Under the pieces are notes generated by a model. It made no database searches. It saw only the letters and a list, made by a program, of their open reading frames with translations, and was not told the origin of the DNA. This document shows positions 11,391 to 22,669 of a DNA stretch of 64,000 nt, one piece after another. Made by a program: the position numbers and the translations under genes. This stretch comes from Styela clava (taxonomy: Eukaryota; Chordata; Ascidiacea; Stolidobranchia; Styelidae): contig NC_135252.1 of the NCBI RefSeq assembly GCF_964204865.1, positions 13,165,383-13,229,382 of the forward strand. The letters are read 5' to 3'. Each line of letters begins with the position of its first letter. Positions within the stretch are counted from its first letter, which is position 1.

Positions 11391-12946
11391 AATATGTACG
11401 TCATATATCATATGAAAACAAAATTCGACAAGGATTATATCGACATTTCTGCTACGTATTCATGAAATATTAAACTATTGCGACATCCGTAACAACTGCC
11501 CTAGCACCATCCTATAGATCCATCCTACAAGCTTCATTTTGTGGCTACGCTTTTATGCCATGTTAACAGCGTAGGTTGTTGTACTTTCGCGCAGGTGCAA
11601 TTTTTTCATCGACACAACCTCTACTTAATAAGATACTAAATGTTGAACCTACTAACTGATTCCCGTGAACGGTTTCAAGTAATTCTGTCGATTTACGTGG
11701 GGCTCGATCGGGTTTATTTGCGATGACGTCGAAAACTGCAAACTTCATGTTGTCTTTTTCACGGTAAATAATTGAAAGGGTGCGAATGGCAGTGTATCAG
11801 CGTGCGATAAACAACTAATTCTAATCGCTAATCAACTCGTTCGCCAATCGACATGGTTTAACTGTTGCCACAAGCGGGCTGTAGATGATAAACCCTTATT
11901 GCATAATACCTTCCACGAGATATATTTTGCTCAATAAAATGACCAAATGAGTACTGATTCTAAACCGTTTACGTTTACCCTATACATTTTATGTCAATTA
12001 ATATATGTTAGGCTTGATTAAAACATCGAAATACCGAACTCTTACAAATTTATAAAAACTTAGATAGGTTTCAATTGTACAATTGTTTTCTAAAAATGAG
12101 ATACTGTAAATACTCTCTGTTTTTTCATATTGCTGTGAAAATTTTATCAGTGTTAACTTTTGCCAATTTCGGGGATAAACCGAATCGAACTCTTATCCCA
12201 TCACATTATGATTGAAGAAAATATTCCTTTTTCGTACAATTTATACAATAAAATCCCACTGCTATTGTAGGACAAAGCGAACTACCATTTCTAGTCGCGA
12301 GAGTTGTGTGTATGCGGATGGGGGGGTTCTTGGCTGTGACCCAATTAGTCATTAATTAATAAAGCATTACGGATAAAAATATTTCACCTAAATTTTTGTA
12401 ATAAAGGAGTCTACGATAAAAAAAGAGACGAAAGGGGTAAAGAATTATTATTCCTACATTCGTTGAAACTTATATGAATTTGTATAGTCGCTATATATAT
12501 TTATTTCATCATCTTTTTTTTTCAAAAATAAAAGATTTATCAGAGTAAAAACTGTTCAATTAATTTAAATTAGTGTATTTTAAAAGGGTACAGTTTCAAA
12601 TTCATTTGACTGTATTTAATTTTTAACTATTTAAACGGAAAATATTCACCATAAAAATTATCAACCTGATTAAAAAAATAACGAAATGTCAGTTTGAAAG
12701 TTTTTGAAACTGGGAAATCATTGTCAAGCCTAAAAAGTTAAAAAACCACCAGAGGCAATCTACCTTGCCTAATGGTAAATTCAGCGCTGATCCTCGATTT
12801 ATCCCGTCAGCTTTCCGTTGGTCTTCGTTTTATATTGCAACGAACAAAAAAAATGAGCAATTTTAATAAGGTCAAAGTCAAGAAAACTGAAAAACCAACA
12901 AATTAAATATATATCTTGTATACGAAAAAAAAAGAACAAATTTTTA
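11391..12946. other. Upstream flank of gene A
   Basis: No gene seen. Contains blocks shared with unit B, including ATTCTGTCGATTTACGTGGG near 11680 (also near 18539) and AATTGAAAGGGTGCGA near 11769 (also near 18626). The end of unit A is placed near 12930-12946, where sequence switches to the LINE relic copy. Confidence 0.5.
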
Positions 12947-13449
12947 CATTGTTTCTATTATTTATAAATGATCTTTTAGAAAATCTCATCTACAATTCAC
13001 TGATTTATGCTAGCACTACTCTTTTTCATTGCTTTGAAGTCCGATTAGCAACAACATTTTAAACTTACTAAATATAGGGAAACAGACTTGATTCCGGTTT
13101 CCGAATCGGGTGATCAGTGGCAGGTCTTTGAGATGAAAAAAAATCGAAGTCTTTTTGATCAATCATTATATTAATCCTAATAGGTCTCCAATTTCCATGT
13201 ATTGAAGATATTATAAAATACTATGAGAATCTCTAAATTTCACCTGGCTGAACTCATCATTTCTAAAAATTGAAATAGAATACTATATAATGTCAGTGGC
13301 CCGAAACGCAACAGTGTAAGTTGGATCTATTTACCGCGTCCGCTGGTATTTGTACCGTGATTGCATACCTCACTTGTACAGATTACTGATACATAATTTT
13401 AAGGAATATTATTGCCATATTGTGACTGGGGCTTCTAAGACCATACTGT

Positions 13450-14741
13450 GAATATAACCCTCTGATTGGTTAGAATAATTTCAACTTGTCCTACAGCTGT
13501 GAAATCGGAAACGCATTTGAATGGCCTTAGTTCATGCCGAGGATTAGGATTTTGGGCTATGCTCTCACTGTTTTTTTCAGCAAGCTTCTTTGTTAAAAAA
13601 ATAATTTGTTTGAAAGGTGCAGGTGAAAATTCCAAACATGTTTTTCAACCTCAATAACTTATTATATTGCGGTAAATGCATTGACAGGACTATTTCTGCG
13701 TGTTTAACCTTATTTGAGAGTTTGCCAGTTTTTCTGATGTGTGATTATCGTATTTGTGTTCACGATTCTGAAAATAAAACTAATAGCAATGCAATACTAT
13801 TACCCTTCAGTGTTGATTTAATTTGAATATCAACTGTGTCGGATTTTACCGATATGATAATTTTCACAATAGATAATTTCTGACGTTTTATTATTGGAAA
13901 CACTGTGGTGGTTTTTAATTTTTAGCAAACATTCTATGTCATTTTTTAAAAGCAACTTCTTTGGTGATTACTTTCCGTCCGAATACCCGTTGGAAAAATC
14001 ATAAATGCAGGAAGATGCTAAACATGTATTCTAGATCTACAGATATACGGAATCCCATATTACATCTGGTTTTTAACTTATTGAATGGGTTTCTAAAATC
14101 CGCATCTAATCATATGCTGGGTTCTATATTTTACATAAAACCTGTGACAAACTGATGGAAAATCTTCTCGCTAAAGCGCCTTTTGGAAATAAAAAGAATC
14201 TTTTTTCATTGTGGTTGGATTATGTTTATTAGTAAGTACATCATTAAAATGTATAAGTTGATTTACATCAGCTACTTGGAATAATAGTAAATTAGTTTGC
14301 CATTTTGAACAGAAAACATTCTTGATCGACGGTAATAATTTTTATTATTAACTCAACCATATGAATGAATACCATTTGGCCTCATTTGGCGTCTCTTCAA
14401 CTGCGAATTAATCGCAAAATAAAATTACTGTTTAATTATATATACAACGATCAGTCAATCAGTTTAATCAGCAACCAGTCATACTCTGACATCTATCTCG
14501 AGCGCTCCTGTAAACATTCATAAGCTCGAGATATCTGGCGTGATTTCTACTAGCAATTACTGGTAGCTGACTTATATCTGAAAATAAAAACAAGTACTTT
14601 ATCAAAAGTAATAATTCATGATTTATATGTGATTAATTGCATATATTTATACGAAAACTAATAATATTATGTGGGAATAGGTTAGCCTATAAATCAATGT
14701 TATTAAACAAAAATTAGGGATAGATAAGACTGTTGGATTCT
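13450..14741. other. No gene seen; duplicated flank from 14170
   Basis: 13450-14165 has no match to unit A that I can see and no supported exon. From 14174 to the stop of gene B the sequence matches unit A 7660-8187. Confidence 0.4.
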
Positions 14742-17727
14742 TTAAATACCAACTCGTATTGAATTGGGGAGAAATATAGAATCTGGTTTGAAAAGCGTGC
14801 AATTCTTATTGATGATACCTTCATATTTCCCATCACTGCATGTGCAAGACCTGCATCCGAATCCGTCAGACTTGCATTCCGTGGCATCCAGATTTTTACA
14901 AGTTGGTTGTAATGGACAATCCGATATTATTTTATCAAACATGTCCCATAAACCTTTGTCATCAACTGAACATCCGCTTCCAAACCTTTAAAGTAAATTG
15001 TGTTTGTCTTATATATATATATATACTGTAAAACATCTTCAAAGAATAACATAGAACAATTCATGTATACCATTTATTCATCTTGAAATAAGCTCCTTCA
15101 TACCTGCCTTTCTATTGTCTACGTTAAAAAAAATCAATAACCTACCACCACTTTTCCATTTCCATTTTCCATTCGTAAGCATCACATTTCCAGTTAGTCA
15201 ATTCGCAAACCCACTTTGCTGGCAAATCACAAGTAGAGGCGCCAATAGTCAATGGAAGGCAATCCATTCTGCAGAAGGAGAAATCTTAAAAGAAGGTTGA
15301 GTTAATTGGACTGAACCAAGTGCATCGGTACTTTGAGAATGTAGAAGGCATTTATTTGGTTTCTCGGCAAAAAATTTAGTTTGCTATTGAATTTGGTAAT
15401 CTTTCACTACAAAAACACCCAGATAGTGAAACAATATATAACTGATTTTCTTGTCCTCTGCCATCAAATTAAGTAAAACAAATTTTACCTTCACATTCAT
15501 AGTTACGAATACATCTCTTCTCTGTTAGACTGTTCAATATATATCCTTCTGGACAAACACATTGATCCAAATTGCAATTTTTTGTGCATCTATACGGATA
15601 TGGATTTCCACAAGTTTTTGGACAAGCGGTGGCACAAGAACGGAAAACCTTCGGAAACTCACACGTAACTTTAGGCGGACCTGTAACATATAGTAAAATG
15701 CTCATCTACATTATATAGCACCGCATTACACTTTTACAGTACCTTTACAATTATAAATGTCTTCTCTTGTTACTCAGGTGAACAACAAATAGTTTGTAAA
15801 GTAAAGCATAAACACAAATCACAATACACTTCACACTTCAAAACACTTCAAATCTTTAGCTCTGAAGTTCTTAAAGTTAATTGTTTAACATTCGAAAGAG
15901 AGAGTTATTTTTCTCTGATTCCGTTGGCAGGTACAACCATAAGGCAAAATAATCACGTGGTCAAGACACCAAAAAGGGGGCGCCACAGAAAGTTTTGTAG
16001 TTAAATTTTCAATAGGCCTCAGTGTTTGATCAAATAATTCGAGCTGGCCTGAAGACTCGGACCTCAATATTGGCCGGGTCAAATTAAATTTTTATCTATT
16101 TTCGTTCTCAGGTACTGAAGTAATATCTGTTTGAAGGCTGTTTGAGAACTATAAAATATCATTCAAATTAATCATAATCACCTTAAACCTATCTATAAAT
16201 GTTTGTAGGTATGTGAAGTATTTCCAAAAAAATATTATGTAAATTATTCATAATTAGGCCTTCAATCAGTAATGAATACAAAAACTTACTTTTGCGATTT
16301 CACATAACACGGGGCACTAGTTAAATTCATATTATTAATATTTGTTATATATTGGAAACCAAGGTCTCAAATGCTTAGGGCCTGCCTCTAAAGGCCATGA
16401 TCCGGCCCAAGATAGGTACGAAAAAAATCAAATAAGATCTCAATTTTATTCAGGGCTGCCTCAAATGCCTAAAATTCCGGGTTTATTATTTCCTAGATGA
16501 TACTCCCATATTCAATCAATAAAATAAATTCTAACATTCATCAACCGGAATACAGGTGTCGTCTGTGGCACTTCTTCGGATAAATCCTTGTTTGCATACA
16601 CATGGATTCGCGATGCATTGAAGAGTGCAAATTAAAGGTTCTCGTTCATCGCAACGAGATTGGCATGCACTTGCACATTCTGAGAACTTGGTTGGGTGCA
16701 GGCAACCTCCTCTCGTATCTAGGAAAAGCAACGTATCAATAAATCAGCTGTGCAATAAAATGAAATTTTTGTTATTGTGCGATATCCAATCGGCATTGTG
16801 CCAATTTAGAATATGTCAACTAGTTATCTATACATACATTCTTGATATTCGAGGCATGTACGAAATTTTATCATAACCTAATATGCTCTCTTAATTTTTC
16901 CTTATTATGCTAGATAACAGGACAACGAATTATTTTTCGCGTATCGTCTTATATATACTTACTATGCTTTAACATTTTTTACTTGAACATATATGACCAT
17001 GTGTACAAGATTTAATCTACATTAGCATCATTTTCTGTATCTGTCATTGAATTAGTTGAACAAATGTATTCACTCACTATTTTCGCACGTTCCTTCAATG
17101 TTGAATTCCAGTTGTCCAGGTCTCACCAACCTGTGGCATTTCAAACCGTTGTCACATAAACCAGATATATTCCATGGTCCTCCACATTTTTCACCAATGC
17201 TTTTTGAGCAGACGTCGCAACATCTTTTACATAAATTCAAACGAAACTTAAAAGCTTCCAATATATTTATTACATCATTTTAAAAAAATTTAAACATGAT
17301 TTTATACCCTTGTTTAATTTATTAGTATTATCATTTTTTTTTTTTTTGAATTAAATACTGTGGTCGCAACCTGGACAAAGATTTACATTCCGTTCTTTAA
17401 AAAATTGGTTTAATTAACCAATATTATTCCAGGGCACAAGCAGTAAGCTTCGTATTCATAATTTAATTGAGTAGTGCTTGGCCCATGAATATCAGAGCGT
17501 ACGATGAAGGTGACTGACTGAAAGCATTATTCAAATGTAATTTTCAAATTAGGTATTCAAAAATACAATTGACTGTGCATATGTTTAACTCACCCACATG
17601 CGTCTTTAACAATTTTAGTTGTACAAACAGCCGATTTGCATCCGGCTTTTTCGCACGGTAAGCAACTGAGACCAAAACAGGTTGAAACGAAGCCGATAAG
17701 CAAGAAAATACTGAATAAACTCTTCAT
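14742..17727 (-). CDS. Secreted IGFBP-N/TIL cysteine-rich protein, copy B (long form)
   Basis: Exons, in transcript order: 17594-17727, 17078-17223, 15489-15680, 15146-15218, 14742-14985, giving 262 aa with the same exon lengths and phases as copy A except a 134-bp first exon (A: 140). Signal peptide MKSLFSIFLLIGFVSTCFG. The IGFBP-N domain has the classic ACGCCDVC core, closer to the family GCGCC motif than copy A. The TIL domain has all 10 Cys. The cysteine-rich tail keeps every Cys of copy A. Point changes between the copies spare the cysteines, so both look functional. The gene also holds an alternative TIL exon (16531-16718) between exons 2 and 3. Inferred role as for copy A: secreted protease inhibitor or growth-factor binder. 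Confidence 0.8.
15146..15268 (-). other. Possible longer form of exon 4 (also 8596-8718 in copy A)
   Basis: A good acceptor (CTTCTGCAG) lies 50 bp above the phase-consistent one, and the frame is open in both copies over the added part, with Cys kept in both (MDC...CDLPAKWVC). The long form has phase 2 at its start and so does not fit the phase-1 end of the TIL exon. It would need an unseen exon or a different promoter. Confidence 0.35.
16531..16718 (-). CDS. Alternative terminal TIL exon of gene B (short isoform)
   Basis: Acceptor TTTTCCTAG at the 5' end, phase 1, so it can follow exon 2 (17078-17223) directly. It encodes a complete 10-Cys TIL domain (CVCKQGF motif) ending CIPVDEC and a TAG stop. 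Exons 17594-17727 + 17078-17223 + 16531-16718 give a 155-aa secreted IGFBP-N/TIL protein. Unit A has no counterpart: about 0.9 kb here is absent between 10400 and 10480. It differs strongly from the other TIL exon, so it is not a recent exon duplicate. Either copy A lost it or copy B gained it. Confidence 0.7.
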
Positions 17728-19375
17728 GTTTATTCTTCTCTGTAGCAATTTATATTGTATATATCTGTAATTAAGTTGATTAGGAATAGATTGTTTTGAA
17801 AATAAAGTTAGTAAAGTTAACAACGAATAGGTTACGTCAGATCCCATATGAAAATAACATTTGGCATTAGCTATTACCAGTTTCAGTTTAGACGGTAATT
17901 TTTATATCAACATTTTTGCTACTTATTCACGAAAGATTGTAACTATTGCGACATCCGTAATAACTGCCCTAGCACCACCCTAATAGTAAAAATAAGAGGA
18001 CGTCGACTGATACTCAAATATAACATGCAGAAACTTTAAAAGTACAGACAACAACAAACACCGCGGTCGTTCAAAAATAAGAAGGTTCTACCATGATTCA
18101 GCGTATTATAAGTTGGCGTTCCTGATGTGAATTTGGAAATTCTCATCTTATGTTAGTGAGTAAAAATGATTGTACATTATATTAATTATTTAGGTCACCA
18201 AACCCTGACACTAATCTCAATCCTCATCTTCAATAACGTAGGCTACAAGTACAACCGGCTTCGGCTAGTAAATCATTTGATTGAAAAACCATGAAGAGTT
18301 ATTCCAACTCGTTACAACCTAGGGTCGTTATTAAAGACGAATGAAATTTGTTGTAAAATATATCAAGTTTAAACTTGACATTCTGGCTTTATGAAATCCT
18401 GGAAACTCTTAATTGAATTCACGAACTTGTTATTATTTTGGCTTTAAAAATTTTTGTTCATAGACTCAACTTCCACTTCATAAGTTTACAGTAACTGCTG
18501 ACCCTACCAACTAATTTCTGTGAACAGTTTTAAGTAATTCTGTCGATTTACGTGGGGTTCGGTCGGGTGCATTTACGATGACGTCAAAACCCTAAAAACT
18601 CAGGTTGTATACCCCACGGTAAGTAATTGAAAGGGTGCGACTGTCAGTGAAGCATAACAACTACATTTAGGGAATTTTGTTTTGTTCAATCGTGCGATAA
18701 ACAACCTCTGAGTACATGATGTGCAGTTCAGTTTTTAGAGTAGTTCTAAAACAAAATTATCTACTTCTATTATCATATCTAATCGACATGATTTAACTGT
18801 TGCCAAATGCGCGCTATAGATAATGCGGGCTAGGTGCAATTACTCATTGAATAAAATAATATCACTTGAATTTTTGTAATAAACAGGTCTGCGATAAAAA
18901 AAAAGATCCGAAAGTAGTACAAAATTAATTGTCCCTACATTCGTTCTTGTAGCATACATAGATATTTTATCATCTTTTTTTGTTAAGTTAAGTAAGTACA
19001 TACATTTCATTCGACAGTATTTAATTTTTAACCATTTAAATGAAAAATATTTATCATAAAAATTATAAACCTGAGTAAAAAAATGAATTAATGTCAGTTT
19101 CAAAGTTTTTTGAAACGGTAAAATCATTGAAAAAGCCTTAAAACTTCGAAAAATTACTGAAAAATGAATAACAACTCGTAAGTGAATGTCGCGGCCGCCA
19201 AGGCTTGAGGCCACTAGACTCCAGCCTATTTATTTAGCTGTACAGCCTTTCGTTGATCTGTGTTTTATTTTGCAACGAACAAAAGATTGGGCGTTTTTAA
19301 TAAGGTTGAAGTCAAGAAAAACTAAAAATACAATAAGTGAATATATATCCTTTTTCATATAAATCAGAAAAAAAA
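17728..19375. other. Upstream flank of gene B
   Basis: Holds the conserved TTGCTACAG acceptor-like site just before the ATG and blocks matching unit A (18505-18660, 18840-19160, 19255-19345). No other gene seen. Confidence 0.45.
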
Positions 19376-22300
19376 ACACGTTTCTTTCGTTGCGGTTTCA
19401 AACCCACGACACCTAAATTGAACTCGGCACGCCTTTAGATAGATTGCCTTTAACCCATTGTGAACATTCAACTATCTTTAGTCATGTAATTTGAGTAAAA
19501 ACAAAACACAAACTTTTAATTGCCTGATTCCCCTTAGTGAAACTTATTCGTTCAAATCCGGGTTTTGCGCAATAACTATTCTCGTAGACAAATCGGAAAA
19601 GCGTCGGAATAGGCAATAGTAATTCCTTTCTCTAAATTCCAACAATATTTGGGCATTTCAATTGGTATGATAAAATAGTTTTGGGTTTACTAAACTGGGA
19701 AATTTTATAATGTAGTTGATTTATACTAATTCAGTTAATACAGTAAAAACTTCAGCCTTTGCTTGTACTTCACTTTACTCTTGAACATGTTTGCAATGCT
19801 CTGAAAGTTAACACCCTTATACACAATGCCGTCCCATTTACAGTCTCTTAACTTATAAATATCAAGTCTGAAATATATAGTTTATACCGATGAGATTAAA
19901 CTTTTTACATCGCCATTGAGCCAACAACATAACTAATATTCGACAATAATATACCTTGTTGAATCTATATGACTGGCGCACCTATATTGGAAGGACAATG
20001 AGGGACGATAAAATGAATAAATTGAAAAGACCCACAGATACTTTTATTGAATAGAAACCAAGCACATTTTAGGGTTGCTTACCTTTGTATGGTTTCGAAG
20101 CTGAAATATATTTACCGGAAACGAAAACTTCAGATATAAAATAAATAAACACCGCGATAGCAATAATTCAGGTTTATAGTACCTAGTTTATTACAACGTC
20201 AGTTACATATTTATATGAGCAATATATATTATATTGTCTTATGTTGTATTGGTATATGAACCAACAGTTATATTTTAATTTATTTTCAAGACTCAAATTA
20301 AATAAACCACAAAGAAAAGCAAATGCCATGCTTTTCTTCCAATAAATGTGCTGACTACGCCCAATACATTTTTATTTACTTGTGATTTTTCATCCTATGA
20401 TTGCGTCTTCAGCTTTTTTGATATTTTTCATCATTATAATTGAAATCTAATTTTTAATCTTTTGAAACGAATCGTACTGTACATTGGCAAACAGGTTGAA
20501 GATATTCGTTTAACAAGGCGAAATCATGAATGAAGGAATGCATAGATTTTTTTATGAAGTAATGTGTATATAATTTTTTAAAGGGATGATTACGTTTAGT
20601 TGGATTTAACAATCATATTTAGAATATGTTTTACCGTATTACATTTACAGCTCAAATACTTTTCAAATATGTTTCATCAAAATTGGTCTTGTCCTTTCAC
20701 GTTGCCGCCCAAAAGTAGTGACCTCAACCACAATCCTAACCGAAAATATGTTATATTCTATTATTATCTTATAGCAGTTGTTATCAACTGGCGAATATTA
20801 TCTGGCAGTTCCACTCTGACCCGCGTCACGTAAACATGATCGATAGATTCTTTTTGAGTAAACAAATGACGAATAAGGGCTATTGTGCTCCGTTTCTCTT
20901 TATTCACAGAATATCTGCGATAGTGAATAACATGAGGGGCTTGAGAGGATTACCGAAAATCTTGGATGATTCGTAGCATAACAACAGATTTTATTAAAAC
21001 CCTGTTGCTTACGCCGTGGTTTCGTTTTGATAAACACGATAGTTCCCACACAGGGCGCGTAATAAATTCCTGAAGATTGATACGTTGTTGTGTACACGTT
21101 TTCAAAAACTTAAGTTATTACCTATAGATGTATTCTTGAGTGTACGCATAACAAGACTTAATGCTCCACGACTTCTGTTTTTAAAAATGCCTTCAACTTT
21201 ACCGGTCACTGTGGATCAAATAAGATTCCTGAGCAAATATTTCGAGATTTTTTATTATCGCTAATATAAAAAGAATATTAGGTTTTGAGTATAGTAATAT
21301 GAAACTTTATTTTATGTCGTCTTATTTTTAGCTCATATGAAATAATTATGTCAATATTAATATGAGCCAACTTTAATTACTTATTTAACAGGAAAGGATC
21401 CTCAAATTCTTTTATGCTTATTACTTCCCTCAATCTACGTTTGATATTGTGTCCCTATATTAAAATATTATGACGAAATTAATTATTTTATGCGTCTTAT
21501 ATATATATATATATATATATTATTATTAATGAATATATATCTTAAATACAATATAAAGCAATGATAAGCTTTTTGACCGCAGTGCCAAACCGTTATCTAC
21601 CAATTTAATTCGGCACACGTTTGGCCATTTTACAACTTGAAGTCCGTCGGGAGTCGGTTATACTTGAACAGTGCTAAATACATATTTGTATTATCTGGAA
21701 TTCAAAGATATTTTGTCTGGAATTCCATCTGATTCGCAATGGCCGTTATTAGATTTTTACTTCTTAGATATTCGTATAGAGAAACTTAGGAAAAACGAAT
21801 TTGCTATTTAATTTAATGCCAGCAGGTTGGTGACTGATGCAGACTATCTGCGGCTAATTCGAGACGGGACCGGTCGTTATTAGAAATTTATCACATTGCT
21901 TTCTACCATCCACCAGGATAAAATGAATACCTTATCGAATGCCTTGTTCAGCTCATAGACCTGAGTGAACATCCCTGATATTCAGCTTTGTATAAAATTT
22001 GTTCAAAAAATGGTTGCTAAATAAACATCAGTAGGATATACAGCATAATTATACAACACTTCAACAAAATTCAACTTTTATTTGAAACTCTTCACAGGAG
22101 GAAAACAAAATACTTGCGTAACATACATACATAACGTGTAGCGTCTTTAAACATACTGTTCTACTTTGCTTTGACATCAATAAACAGATTGATATCAGGT
22201 TATTGAACCAGAGCAATGTTTTATATATATATATAGATTGAATGGATTTGCACACCAATGATTTTATTGATAAATTCATTGAACGTTCTTCAACTTCACT

Positions 22301-22669
22301 ACCTCGCTGTTTGCCCACTGCTGTTTCCTGTAGAAAGTCATTATTCGTTTTTATCGAATTGAATATTTTAGTTCAAGTAAAAAAGGAAGGCACTCTTGAT
22401 GTATTTTTTTACTGAATAAATACTTTAGCAATGGTTTTTTATTTCGGGCCACGAGGAATTAAATTACCCAAACAACTAAATGAAAAAAAACGCATTGCTC
22501 AGTCGACTCATTTCTCAAAAAGATTAAAAATAATAAATCGGCACATATTCATCAATTATTTATTGTAATGAATATTATATTTCATTAAAGTATTTAATTC
22601 ATATCAAATATAGCATAGTACGACTGTATTTAAAATTTGATAACGTAATACCCCTTCCAGGCATCAATT
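19376..22669. other. Gene-poor intergenic region
   Basis: AT-rich and without a supported exon. It contains an (AT)n microsatellite at about 21499-21522 and TA-rich tracts near 20222 and 22220. A TTTATT at about 22559-22564 (AATAAA on minus) could be the poly(A) signal of the receptor gene to its right. Confidence 0.5.
19390..19480 (-). pseudogene. tRNA-like relic or tRNA-derived SINE head
   Basis: On the minus strand a B-box-like GGGTTTGAAACCGC follows GTTAAAGGCAATCTATCTAAA and a GGCGTGCCGAG stretch, resembling a class II (Leu/Ser) tRNA. The T-stem does not pair well and no acceptor stem can be drawn, so it is not a working tRNA gene. Confidence 0.2.

Larger units (their letters stand above)
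6013..12946. repeat. Segmental tandem duplication, unit A
   Basis: Sequence from the LINE relic at 6013 through the cysteine-rich gene and its upstream flank (to about 12930) recurs in the same order and orientation from 12947 to about 19375. Matching blocks include 6121-6360 with 13070-13290, 7285-7440 with 13292-13440, 7660-8200 with 14174-14760, all gene exons, 11650-11800 with 18505-18660, and 12830-12910 with 19255-19345. Unit A is longer mainly because of three insertions (6363-6665, about 6674-7273, and 8778-9621) that unit B lacks. Confidence 0.85.
12947..19375. repeat. Segmental tandem duplication, unit B
   Basis: Second copy of 6013-12946, head to tail. It begins inside the LINE relic (TTTCTATTATTTATAAATGATC, equivalent to 6018 on) and ends near 19375, where similarity to about 12930 stops. 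Relative to A it lacks three mobile insertions and has about 0.9 kb of extra DNA between 15935 and 16885. Confidence 0.8.

Noticed and set aside
21499..21530. Possible CRISPR or other array
   Set aside because: It is a plain (AT)n microsatellite in a eukaryotic context; no spaced repeats occur in the window.
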